Shown here one piece after another: positions 1 to 7,271 of a stretch of 54,777 nucleotides of DNA. The stretch is taken from NCBI GenBank assembly GCA_900317635.1, contig ONHN01000019.1:1-54777 (forward strand), in the 5' to 3' direction. The DNA comes from an uncultured Prevotellaceae bacterium. Its GTDB lineage: Bacteria > Bacteroidota > Bacteroidia > Bacteroidales > Bacteroidaceae. Numbering within the stretch: the stretch's first letter is position 1; each line of letters starts with the position of its first letter. Position numbers and translations under genes: made by a program. The notes under the pieces were generated by a model, which searched no databases, had not been told where the DNA came from, and saw only the letters and a program-made list of their open reading frames with translations.

Positions 1-4
1 ACTA

Positions 5-78
5 TCCGCGCACCACTCGTCGCTACGCTCCTCGCGGTACGCGGTTAAGCAAGATGTGGTACGCTTCGCGCACCATTT
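5..78. repeat. Dispersed repeat, copy 1 (inverted match to 33869-33942)
   Basis: A 74-bp stretch whose reverse complement matches 33869-33942 with two mismatches by eye. It carries GGTGCGCG-type ends and the core TTAACCGCGTACCGCGAGG. The second copy lies inside a MITE-like element. No coding sequence is apparent; function unknown. Confidence 0.8.
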
Positions 79-93
79 GTCCCGCTCTATCAC

Positions 94-445
94 AACTTCA
101 TCCAACCCATCGGCGAACTTCATCCAACCCATCGGCGCACTTCTTCCAACCCGTCGGCGAACTTCCGCCCGCCCGTCGGCGAACTTCCGCCAACCCGTCG
201 GCGAACTTCCTCCTGCCATTTGGAACAATTTCTCCATCAGGGTGGAGGATTTTCTCCATCAGGGTGGAGGATTTTCTCCATCAGGGTGGAGGATTTTCTC
301 CATCAGGGTGGAGGATTTTCTCCAACTGGGTGGAGGATTTCCTCCATCAGGGTGGAGGATTTTCTCCATCAGGGTGGAGGATTTCCTCCAACTTGGTGGA
401 GGATTTCCTCCAACTAGTCGGCGCGATAGTTCTGACGGGGTGGAG
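94..445. repeat. 22-bp tandem array, 16 units in exact register
   Basis: Sixteen consecutive 22-bp units run without a register change. Units 1-6 (94-225) contain CCAACCCRTCGGCG; units 7-14 (226-401) contain GGAGGATTTTCTCCA; unit 15 (402-423) is a hybrid beginning like the second class and ending TCGGCG; unit 16 is degenerate. The two classes align at roughly 14 of 22 positions, so they look like diverged versions of one unit. The second class has a short self-complementary core (TGGAG/CTCCA). It lies downstream of recA. Long reading frames across it exist only because the repeat lacks stop codons. Confidence 0.9.
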
Positions 446-498
446 GATTTTATTTTAGCAGACAGCAATAATTCTCTATCTACTTTCACACAACAAAA

Positions 499-535
499 TA
501 GCAGCCAGCGCGTCATTCCTGCGCACTGGCTGCTA
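499..535 (-). terminator. Rho-independent terminator of recA
   Basis: On the minus strand, directly after the recA stop, TAGCAGCCAG and CTGGCTGCTA form a stem with inner GCG/CGC pairs, followed by TATTTTGTTGT. It separates recA from the 22-bp array beyond it. Confidence 0.75.
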
Positions 536-562
536 ACTTTTTCTTACGGTGCAAACCGCTTT

Positions 563-1609
563 CTACTTCTTCGACGTAGTAGGTATCTCGGCACCATCTT
601 TCACGGCCTGCATGATAGCGGCTTCGAGTTCGTCGGTGAGTTCGGCATTGTCGGCCAGCAGGCGTTTGAGGGCTTCGCGACCCTGGCAGAGGCGCGTATC
701 GCCGTAGCTGAACCACGAGCCGCTCTTCTGAATGATGTTCAGCGCCACAGCTATGTCGGCTATCTCCGCCGTGCGGCTGATGCCCTCGCCAAAGGTGATT
801 TCGAACTCGGCTTTGCGGAAGGGCGGTGCCACTTTGTTCTTCACCACCTTCACGCGTACAAGGTTACCAATGGGTTTGTCGCCGTCCTTCACGGTGGTCA
901 CCTTGCGAATGTCGAGGCGTACGCTGGCATAGAACTTCAGCGCGTTACCGCCCGTGGTGGTTTCGGGGTTACCAAACATGACGCCAATCTTCTCGCGCAG
1001 CTGGTTGATGAAGATGCAGAGCGTGCCCGTCTTGCTAATGGTGGACGTAAGTTTGCGCAGGGCCTGACTCATCAGGCGGGCTTGCAAGCCCACCTTGTTG
1101 TCGCCCATGTCGCCCTCAATCTCGGCCTTCGGCGTCAGGGCTGCCACGGAGTCAACCACCACGATATCTACCGCTGCCGAACTGATGAGCTGGTCGGCAA
1201 TCTGCAGGGCCTGCTCGCCGTTGTCGGGCTGAGCAATGAGCAGGTTGTCAACGTCAACGCCCACTTTGGCGGCATAGAAGCGGTCGAAGGCGTGCTCGGC
1301 GTCGATGAAGGCGGCTATGCCACCCATCTTCTGCGCCTCGGCCACGGCGTGCATCGCAATGGTCGTCTTACCCGTGCTTTCGGGGCCGAAAATCTCTACG
1401 ATGCGCCCCTTCGGATAACCGCCCACGCCCAGCGCGGCGTTCAGGGCCACGCTACCAGAAGGGATAACCTCAACGTCCTCCACTTTCTCGTCGCCCAGTT
1501 TCATAATAGAACCTTTGCCGAAGTCTTTTTCTATCTTCGCCATCGCTGCCTGCAAGGCTTTCAGCTTGCCCTCGGCGGCAGTCTTTTCAAGTTCGTCTTT
1601 CTTTGCCAT
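563..1609 (-). CDS. recA: Recombinase RecA
   Basis: RecA (348 residues) is the cytoplasmic DNA-strand-exchange ATPase of homologous recombination and the co-protease for LexA-type repressors. The Walker A loop GPESTGKTT is at residues 75-83 (Lys81), followed by the conserved IDAEHAFD, the Walker B segment [20 protein letters not shown] and the L2 region [30 protein letters not shown], all intact and in the usual order. Length is normal for the family. It lies 17 bp after bcp and is probably cotranscribed with it, ending at the hairpin at 499-535. The bcp-recA pairing downstream of a carboxynorspermidine synthase is typical of Bacteroidales. Identity is near certain. Confidence 0.98.
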   Translation of the reverse strand: MAKKDELEKTAAEGKLKALQAAMAKIEKDFGKGSIMKLGDEKVEDVEVIPSGSVALNAALGVGGYPKGRIVEIFGPESTGKTTIAMHAVAEAQKMGGIAAFIDAEHAFDRFYAAKVGVDVDNLLIAQPDNGEQALQIADQLISSAAVDIVVVDSVAALTPKAEIEGDMGDNKVGLQARLMSQALRKLTSTISKTGTLCIFINQLREKIGVMFGNPETTTGGNALKFYASVRLDIRKVTTVKDGDKPIGNLVRVKVVKNKVAPPFRKAEFEITFGEGISRTAEIADIAVALNIIQKSGSWFSYGDTRLCQGREALKRLLADNAELTDELEAAIMQAVKDGAEIPTTSKK

Positions 1610-1626
1610 AAGAGTTGGTATGTTGT

Positions 1627-2079
1627 TTAGATGTTTAGTATTTGCTCTCCGTGTATCTTTGTCTTAATTTCTTTAGGGGCGAAGATTTTCTCGATGGTGC
1701 CGTCTTCGCCAATGATGAACGTCGTGCGAAACATGCCCATATACTTGCGCCCGTACATCGACTTCTCGCCCCATGCGCCGAACGTTTCGGCAAGGACTTT
1801 CTCGGTGTCGGCAATGAGGGTGAAGGGCAACGCGTGCTTAGCGATGAACTTCTGGTGCGACGCTTCGCTGTCGGCACTAACGCCCACCACTTCGTAGCCT
1901 GCACTGCGCAACTCTTCGTAATGGTCGCGCAAACTGCATGCCTCGGCAGTGCAACCGCTGGTGTTGTCCTTCGGATAGAAATACAGCACCACCTTCTTAC
2001 CTGCGAAGTCGCTTAGGCGGACTTCCTCGCCTCGTTCGTTGCGCCCCAACAGGTCGGGCGCCTTGTCGCCAATAGTCAT
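1627..2079 (-). CDS. bcp: Thioredoxin-dependent thiol peroxidase (Bcp/PrxQ)
   Basis: Peroxiredoxin of the Bcp/PrxQ class, 150 residues, which reduces hydrogen peroxide and organic peroxides with electrons from thioredoxin in the cytoplasm. The thioredoxin-like fold is visible as [24 protein letters not shown]; Cys43 is the peroxidatic residue and Cys48, five residues later, the expected resolving cysteine. The family's [13 protein letters not shown] strand follows. Length is standard. It precedes recA by 17 bp on the same strand, so the two likely share a transcript. Confidence 0.95.
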   Translation of the reverse strand: MTIGDKAPDLLGRNERGEEVRLSDFAGKKVVLYFYPKDNTSGCTAEACSLRDHYEELRSAGYEVVGVSADSEASHQKFIAKHALPFTLIADTEKVLAETFGAWGEKSMYGRKYMGMFRTTFIIGEDGTIEKIFAPKEIKTKIHGEQILNI

Positions 2080-2114
2080 AATGATGTTTTATCTCTTAAG
2101 GGGTAGAAGCCCCA

Positions 2115-2255
2115 AGGTTTAATTGCTTAGAACCACGAAAGACACGAATGTGAACAACGAATTGCCACAACGTATGCGAAAAATGAACACGAAGACTTTC
2201 GCCCCCCCTCGTAGCTTAATGTTTAATGCTTATTGTTTATTGTTTTACGTTTTCG
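2115..2255 (-). repeat. 3'-end-associated composite repeat, copy 1
   Basis: Contains ACCACGAAAGACACGAATG, then TTGCCACAACGTATGCG and AAAATGAACACGAA, then TTAATGTTTAATG runs. The same blocks in the same order recur at 7151-7271 and 15040-15182, and partly near 54219-54373. Read on the minus strand it follows the radical SAM gene, about 60 bp after its stop. Confidence 0.75.
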
Positions 2256-2310
2256 GTCTCTACTCCCCTATCATCCTTTGGGGGAGAGGGGGGGACGAGG
2301 GAGAGAGAGA

Positions 2311-3357
2311 CTACCGTATCACATAATTCAACTTCTTCGTTCTCCCTTCAGCGGGAGCCTTCGCTCTGGTTCGCCCCAGTGCCAGTGCCAGAATGTGGCG
2401 GGCACGATGCGTGCGCTGGCTGTAGGTCTCGAACGTATCAGTCTGAAGGTCGAAGTCGGCTTGCCAAATGGCACCAGGTGTCACGTTGATATAGGCCAGC
2501 TCTTCAGCCTCACGTTGCAGGTTGCTTTTAGCCGCATCGCCTGCCCTACTCGCATCGCCTGCCAGCACGGCCAAATTCTCGCGCGAGGGTATAAGGCAAA
2601 GCGTACCGCGCTCCTGGCATCGCGCCACGAGCGGCAGCAGCACGCTGTCGTAGCAAGCGGCAATGCGTTGCATGGAGAAGTCGTGGTAGTCCGTCTCGCC
2701 AATCTTCTGCACGGGTCGCAGCTGCAACACGTCAATCGGCACGCCCTCAAACACGGCGTCGAACTGCGAGAGTTCCTCCACGTTGTCGGAGTTGAGCGTA
2801 TAGTTGACGCGCACGTTCAGCTTTGCACCGCCTTCGCGCACGCGCCGTATGGCGCGCAATAAGCGCAGGAACTTGTCGTAGCTGGCACCTTGCATCAGGT
2901 GCTCGTAGGTCTCGCGCGTCGTACCGTGCAGCGAGATGGTGAGTTCGTCCAACCCTGCATCAACCAGCTCCTGCAAACGTGCGGCGGTGAGCAGCTGGCC
3001 GTTGGTCGTCACGCAGACGTAGGGCACGCCGCGCTGCTTGCCTTGCGCAATGAGCCATGGCAGTTCGCCGTAGAGCGTTGGCTCTGCACCGCAGCCTATC
3101 TGCAACTTCAAGGCGCGATGAAACAGCGCGTCGGCGATACGCGTCAGGCCCTCCTGCGTGAAGCGTCCGTGGAGCTCCTTGCGCCGTTCGGGGTCGCTAA
3201 AGTAGCACATGCGACAGCGCAGGTTGCACGAGAGCACGGGGTCGAGATACACCCCCACGTAGCGTTTGCCCGTCACGTGCAAAGCCCACAGCCCCAGCAG
3301 CTTTAAGCGGGGACTGCGCACACGGCTCGACAGTTTCTGCAAACGATAGAGGTTCAC
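2311..3357 (-). CDS. Radical SAM protein
   Basis: A 348-residue radical SAM enzyme. The [4Fe-4S]/SAM motif CNLRCRMC (Cys44, Cys48, Cys51) is intact, followed by QIGCGAEPTLYG in place of the usual GGEP element and by VTTNGQLL and ELTISLHGTT, core strands of the TIM barrel. No SPASM-type seven-cysteine tail is seen, although C-terminal cysteines occur around CYDSV...RCQERGTLC. The start appears to be GTG. It sits 66 bp downstream of an exported repeat protein, so the two may be cotranscribed; whether they act together is unknown. The substrate cannot be assigned. It interrupts the usual spacing between carboxynorspermidine synthase and bcp-recA. Confidence 0.85.
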   Translation of the reverse strand: MNLYRLQKLSSRVRSPRLKLLGLWALHVTGKRYVGVYLDPVLSCNLRCRMCYFSDPERRKELHGRFTQEGLTRIADALFHRALKLQIGCGAEPTLYGELPWLIAQGKQRGVPYVCVTTNGQLLTAARLQELVDAGLDELTISLHGTTRETYEHLMQGASYDKFLRLLRAIRRVREGGAKLNVRVNYTLNSDNVEELSQFDAVFEGVPIDVLQLRPVQKIGETDYHDFSMQRIAACYDSVLLPLVARCQERGTLCLIPSRENLAVLAGDASRAGDAAKSNLQREAEELAYINVTPGAIWQADFDLQTDTFETYSQRTHRARHILALALGRTRAKAPAEGRTKKLNYVIR

Positions 3358-3423
3358 GTGGGAATGGTGTTTAGTTGTTGTGCTTGTTTGTTGAGTAGGC
3401 CGATGGGCTTCGCTCTAAAGCTA

Positions 3424-3921
3424 TTACCACGGCGCAGCCACACTCAGCAATACGGGCCAAGGCATGGGCGCGTCGGTAGTATAGAGTATGTCGCCAACAT
3501 AGGACGAATTGCCGCGATACACGTGCCGTCCGTCGTAACGGCAGACAATGTCGCTAACGTAGCTACTATTGCCCACATAGACGTTACGCCCGCTCACCGT
3601 GAAGAGCACATCGCCCATGTAGCTGCTATTGCCCTGATAGAGATACTTGCCGTCGAACGTCAGCAGGATGTCTCCAGTATAGGACGAACGACCTTTATAT
3701 ATATGCCGTCCGTCAAACGTCAGCAAGACATCGCCAAGATAGGACGAATTGCCGCGATAAAGGTACTTGCCATCGTAGCTGTAAAGGATATCGCCCATGT
3801 AGGACGAATTACCCTCGTAAATATGCGCCCGTCCCTGCGCCATAGCCGCCAGAGGCAACCACACCACGAGGTAGGTCAAGAGCAACACGCGCAACGCTCG
3901 ATGATGCTGAAGCATAAGCAT
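3424..3921 (-). CDS. Exported protein made of six 20-residue repeats
   Basis: I do not recognise a named family. The N-terminus, ending LPLAAMAQG, is a clear signal peptide after ATG at 3921 (3915 is equally possible), so the protein is exported. The mature part is almost entirely repeats of about 20 residues of the form GNSSYxGDILYxxDGKYLYx, at least six copies, with conserved Ser-Ser-Tyr, Gly-Asp and Asp-Gly. This pattern of short beta hairpins suggests a small beta-solenoid or propeller-like surface protein. The repeats are also visible as 60-bp DNA repeats. It is followed after 66 bp by the radical SAM gene. Function unknown. Confidence 0.7.
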   Translation of the reverse strand: MLMLQHHRALRVLLLTYLVVWLPLAAMAQGRAHIYEGNSSYMGDILYSYDGKYLYRGNSSYLGDVLLTFDGRHIYKGRSSYTGDILLTFDGKYLYQGNSSYMGDVLFTVSGRNVYVGNSSYVSDIVCRYDGRHVYRGNSSYVGDILYTTDAPMPWPVLLSVAAPW

Positions 3922-4016
3922 GGAACAAATAAAGTTAAACCTCGCCAAACTCTCAAACTCAGCCCTCCCAAAAAGGGAGGGAGCTGAGTAACTATTGATA
4001 GTTGAGAGGTGCAGTA

Positions 4017-4053
4017 GCTTATTTAATGTTTCTTGTTTAATGTTTCGTGAGAG
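4017..4053 (-). repeat. 3'-end-associated repeat, short copy
   Basis: On the minus strand this reads as two AAACATT blocks joined by AAACAAG. It begins about 16 bp after the stop of the carboxynorspermidine synthase gene, in the same orientation relative to the gene as the other copies. Confidence 0.65.
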
Positions 4054-4065
4054 AGAGGCTGGTTC

Positions 4066-5292
4066 CTACAGCTCCAAGTCCACGTCATGCAGTTCGTGCC
4101 ACGGCAGTCCCTGCTTGTTGAGTTCCTCCATGAAGGGATCGGGGTCGAACTCCTCCACGTTGTGCACGCCCGCTTTCTTCCACAAGCCAAGCATGAACAT
4201 GCGCGCGCCGATGCAGGCAGGCACACCCGTGGTGTAGCTCACGCCCTGCATGCCCGTCTCTTCGTAAGCGGCTTGGTGCGAGCAGTTGTTATAGACGTAG
4301 TAGGTGTGCTCCTTGCCGTCGTTGCCGATGCCGCGAATGCGACAGCCAATGCTGGTCTGTCCTTCGTAGTTGGCACCGAGGTCCTGCGGATTGGGCAACA
4401 CGGCTTTCAGGAATTGCAGGGGCACAATTTTCACGCGCGCCATACCCGTGCCGTCGGCAAGAGGTGCGTCGTACTCAATCTCGTCGATGCGGCTCATCCC
4501 GATGTTCTGTATCACTTCGAGGTGCTTTAGGTATTGCTGTCCGAAGGTCATCCAGAAACGCGCGCGGCGTATGGTGGGATAGTTGATAACGAGGCTCTCA
4601 ATCTCTTCATGGTGGAGCAGGTAGCTGTCGCGGGGGCCTATTTCTGGATACGTCAAGTCTTTGTGTATCTCGAGCGGAGCCGTCTCAACCCACTTCCCGT
4701 CCTCCCAGTAGAGGCCTTTCTGCGTAATCTCGCGTATGTTGATTTCGGGGTTGAAGTTCGTGGCAAAAGCCTTGTGGTGGTCGCCAGCGTTGCAGTCCAC
4801 GATGTCGAGGTATTGTATCTCTTTGAAGTGGTGCTTCGCAGCGTAGGCCGTGAAGATACTCGTCACGCCAGGGTCGAAACCACAGCCCAAGATGGCCGTC
4901 AGGCCAGCCTTCTCGAAGCGTTCGCGATAAGCCCACTGCCACGAGTATTCGAAGTGGGCCTCATCCTTCGGCTCGTAGTTGGCCGTGTCGAGATACGAAC
5001 AGCCGTACTCGAGGCAGGCATCCATTATCGTGAGGTCTTGATAGGGCAAGGCCAGGTTCATCACCAAGTCGGGCCGAAACTCGCGAAACAGCGCCACGAG
5101 CTCCGCCACGTTGTCGGCATCTACGCGCGCCGTCTTGATGGCTGGATTGCCAATGGCCTTCACAATCGCATCGCACTTCGACTGCGTGCGCGAAGCTATC
5201 ATAATGTCCGTAAACACGTCGCTGTTCTGAGCGACCTTATGCGCCGCCACGGTGGCCACACCGCCCGCGCCAATAATCAATACTCTTCCCAT
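4066..5292 (-). CDS. Carboxynorspermidine synthase (saccharopine dehydrogenase family)
   Basis: A 408-residue cytoplasmic NAD(P)-dependent enzyme of the saccharopine dehydrogenase/LYS9-like family that in Bacteroidales is the carboxy(nor)spermidine dehydrogenase of the alternative spermidine pathway. The protein begins MGRVLIIGAGGVATVAAHKV, a Rossmann GxGGVG-type nucleotide site, and continues with NLALPYQDLTIMDACLEYG and GCGFDPGVTSIFTAYAAKH, hallmarks of this subfamily. I chose ATG 5292 because the frame further upstream translates part of the 22-bp repeat array. It heads the cluster leading to bcp and recA. The older annotation 'saccharopine dehydrogenase' is an alternative, but lysine metabolism is less likely here. 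Confidence 0.9.
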   Translation of the reverse strand: MGRVLIIGAGGVATVAAHKVAQNSDVFTDIMIASRTQSKCDAIVKAIGNPAIKTARVDADNVAELVALFREFRPDLVMNLALPYQDLTIMDACLEYGCSYLDTANYEPKDEAHFEYSWQWAYRERFEKAGLTAILGCGFDPGVTSIFTAYAAKHHFKEIQYLDIVDCNAGDHHKAFATNFNPEINIREITQKGLYWEDGKWVETAPLEIHKDLTYPEIGPRDSYLLHHEEIESLVINYPTIRRARFWMTFGQQYLKHLEVIQNIGMSRIDEIEYDAPLADGTGMARVKIVPLQFLKAVLPNPQDLGANYEGQTSIGCRIRGIGNDGKEHTYYVYNNCSHQAAYEETGMQGVSYTTGVPACIGARMFMLGLWKKAGVHNVEEFDPDPFMEELNKQGLPWHELHDVDLEL

Positions 5293-5364
5293 AGTTTCAG
5301 TTGATGCTTTATATTTCTGTGTGCAATAATACGAATAAAAGTGGGAAATGCAAAAAAGAAAAAA

Positions 5365-5474
5365 TTCAAAGCCTGAAAGTCTCACTTTCAAAGCCTGAAA
5401 GTCTCCCTTCCAAAGCCTGAAAGTGCGCCCTTCAAAGCCTGAAAGCCTCACTTTCAAAGCCTGAAAGCCTCCTC
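5365..5474. repeat. 22-bp tandem array, 5 units
   Basis: Five units of exactly 22 bp, each with CAAAGCCTGAAAG followed by a variable segment and CTTTC or similar, so that GAAAG and CTTTC can pair. A partial sixth unit follows. It occupies the intergenic gap between the carboxynorspermidine synthase start and the 3' end of the DUF4421 gene. Its sequence is unrelated to the array at 94-445 but the period is identical. Confidence 0.9.
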
Positions 5475-5587
5475 TTCAAAGCCACGAAAACAAATAAGAC
5501 GCTGGCAAATAGCGCGTTGCGTTAAAAATAAAAAGAGGTAGAAGCGCGCTTCGCTTGACTGCAAAACGAGCTGAAATTTTCCTCATT

Positions 5588-6571
5588 CTACAAGCGGAAA
5601 CCTACGAACACGCGCGTGCGCCACTTGTCGTTATAGACGGAGAGCTGATTGGCATTGCCGATATTGGTGAAGTTGTACACCATTGATGCGCCAACGAACC
5701 AGCGACCTATCTGACGGACTATGGCACCACGGCCCGTCACGATGAACTCGGGAAAGCGGTAGTTCATGGGCAGATGCTCATCTTCAACCTTGAGCGACGT
5801 GTGGCTATAGACGATAATCGTGGGCAGGGCCGAAAGATGAAACAGCCAGTTTCGCCGCACCACCAGGTTGTAGCCGTAGCCAGCGCCAAGGCCTATGTTG
5901 AAAGCCTTCAGCTTGGAGTTGAGTTCGCCTTCGGTCTTGAGGTTTTGCGTCTGAAGCGATGCCGCCAACATGAACGAGCCAGCCGAGCGCCGCTGAATGT
6001 AGCTCTGCGTGAAGGCGGCGGGATAGGAGAAACGGCGGTAGTTGAAGACGTAGTAGCCGTTGATGTTGAGCGAGCGAAGGCGCAACATATCGGGGGGAAG
6101 CTCTATGCGCCCCGTTCCTTCTTCCTTATACCACCCCTTGAAGTTGCGCGCGTCCTGATAGATAAAGTCGAACCCATAGCGGTTGCCATAGGCGTTGAGG
6201 TTCAGTTCGAAGTCCTTGTACTTCCCCGCCAGCTTGGCTGGATTGAGGGCCAGGGCTACGGCTACGCCCATGTAGTTGACGGCAAAGCTAATGGTTGTTT
6301 TGTCGGCTGAGTTCATCCTAGCTCGCAGGGGCGAGACCTTGCGCTGTCCCTCCATCTCGATTGTTGCGCCCGAGACGTTAAGACGTCCCTTTAGCGTCCA
6401 CTTCGTCTTCGGACGGACAATGTACGTCGTGTCAACCTTGCTGCGCTTATAGCGTTGCGTCAGCAAGCTGTCGGCCCGCTTGATAAGCCCTTTCTCCTTC
6501 TGAGCACTGGCTCTCTGCCATACAGCCCCAAGAAGCACCACACTGAGTATGAAGATTATTCTTCTGCCCAT
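5588..6571 (-). CDS. DUF4421 family protein
   Basis: An exported protein typical of Bacteroidetes DUF4421, function unknown. From ATG 6571 the protein starts MGRRIIFILSVVLLGAVW, a good signal peptide ending ASAQ; ATG 6628 is an alternative in the same frame. The mature region has the family's pattern of alternating amphipathic strands (for example RLNVSGATIEMEG and NLNAYGNRYGFDFIYQ) and ends with an aromatic-rich strand (RTRVFVGFRL), suggesting an outer-membrane beta barrel. A TAnnTTTG box lies upstream at 6669-6676. It is separated from the next gene by the 22-bp array. Confidence 0.8.
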   Translation of the reverse strand: MGRRIIFILSVVLLGAVWQRASAQKEKGLIKRADSLLTQRYKRSKVDTTYIVRPKTKWTLKGRLNVSGATIEMEGQRKVSPLRARMNSADKTTISFAVNYMGVAVALALNPAKLAGKYKDFELNLNAYGNRYGFDFIYQDARNFKGWYKEEGTGRIELPPDMLRLRSLNINGYYVFNYRRFSYPAAFTQSYIQRRSAGSFMLAASLQTQNLKTEGELNSKLKAFNIGLGAGYGYNLVVRRNWLFHLSALPTIIVYSHTSLKVEDEHLPMNYRFPEFIVTGRGAIVRQIGRWFVGASMVYNFTNIGNANQLSVYNDKWRTRVFVGFRL

Positions 6572-6668
6572 AACCGCCAATATCATCGCGCCCCCCAGCA
6601 TAGCCGCCATGCTACAAGAGAGGCCCATTATCTCGCAATAATAGTAACTCTGTTGTTTATCGTGAGTG

Positions 6669-6676
6669 CAAAGATA
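6669..6676 (-). promoter_or_regulatory. Bacteroidetes -7 box (TATCTTTG) for the DUF4421 gene
   Basis: The minus strand reads TATCTTTG, matching the Bacteroidetes -7 consensus TAnnTTTG. It lies 41 bp upstream of ATG 6628 and 98 bp upstream of ATG 6571, and excludes any start further upstream in the same frame. Confidence 0.6.
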
Positions 6677-6919
6677 CAAAAAAGGGTGCACATGCGCCGC
6701 ATCTTTCTGCTATAATTCGTGGCGAAGAGCTGGGGCAAGCCATAAGAGCCATGTAGGATCGTTTGGATTTTACGAGGGGACTGCCCAAAGAGACTGGTGC
6801 GCAGAGCACACCGCACGAGTCATGCTTCTCGTGCAGTATGCTCCGCGCACCATTCGTTCTTTTCGCGATGCAAGGACTTTCCTACAATGATGGCGTCCTG
6901 CACATCGCTCGATGAAGGC
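6677..6919. other. Intergenic stretch with palindromic GC-rich sequence
   Basis: No gene is convincing. The part at about 6795-6850 has GTGCGC and GCGCAC blocks around TCTCGTGCAG and resembles the repeat at 5-78 in its ends (TGGTGCGC, CGCGCACCA). Otherwise I see nothing. Confidence 0.4.
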
Positions 6920-7114
6920 TTAGTACTCCCAGGGGGCCTCTTCCCAGAACCCACGGTGGGGGATAAGGGCATCTTCGGGGGCATGCTCTTCATCGCTGAG
7001 GCCCGTGCTCTGCTGCTCTGCGGTCTTCGTGCCGAGAGAGTCGAGCAGCAGGGCGTGCTTTAGAGCCAGGTTGACGGCTTCAGCCGTTGGCTTTGCATAT
7101 TGTTTCTTTTTCAT
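6920..7114 (-). CDS. Small Bacteroidetes peptide
   Basis: A 64-residue protein starting MKKKQYAKPTAEAVNLALKH and rich in acidic residues toward the end. The N-terminal pattern Lys-Lys-x-Tyr-x-x-Pro followed by a hydrophobic leucine stretch (ALLLDSLG) resembles many short, uncharacterised Prevotella/Bacteroides proteins. ATG 7114 was chosen because upstream codons of the frame read through the 3'-end repeat. It lies about 150 bp downstream of the BspA-like gene on the same strand. Function unknown; it could be a secreted or precursor peptide, but I see no cleavage signal. Confidence 0.55.
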   Translation of the reverse strand: MKKKQYAKPTAEAVNLALKHALLLDSLGTKTAEQQSTGLSDEEHAPEDALIPHRGFWEEAPWEY

Positions 7115-7150
7115 AGCGAACTTGTTTTTTAAGACTGGTAAATGGTTAAA

Positions 7151-7271
7151 CCACGAAAGGCACGAATGTTGGGGCGACGTGTTGCCACAGCGTATGCGAA
7201 AAATGAACACGAATACACTTGCGCTCGGTGCGTGGCTGTTAATGTTTAATGTTTCTTGTTTAATGTTTAAT
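7151..7271 (-). repeat. 3'-end-associated composite repeat, copy 2
   Basis: The minus strand reads AAACATTAAACAAGAAAC blocks, then GTGTTCATTTTTCGCATACG, then a CATTCGTGCCTTTCGTGG block. It overlaps the stop codon of the BspA-like gene: the last codons, CAT TAA, are part of the repeat. Confidence 0.8.

Noticed and set aside
94-445. CRISPR array
   Set aside because: Units are contiguous with no spacers, and no cas gene is nearby.
56-1630. A 524-codon open frame on the plus strand
   Set aside because: It runs through the stop-free 22-bp array and then antisense to recA; the recA frame is certain.
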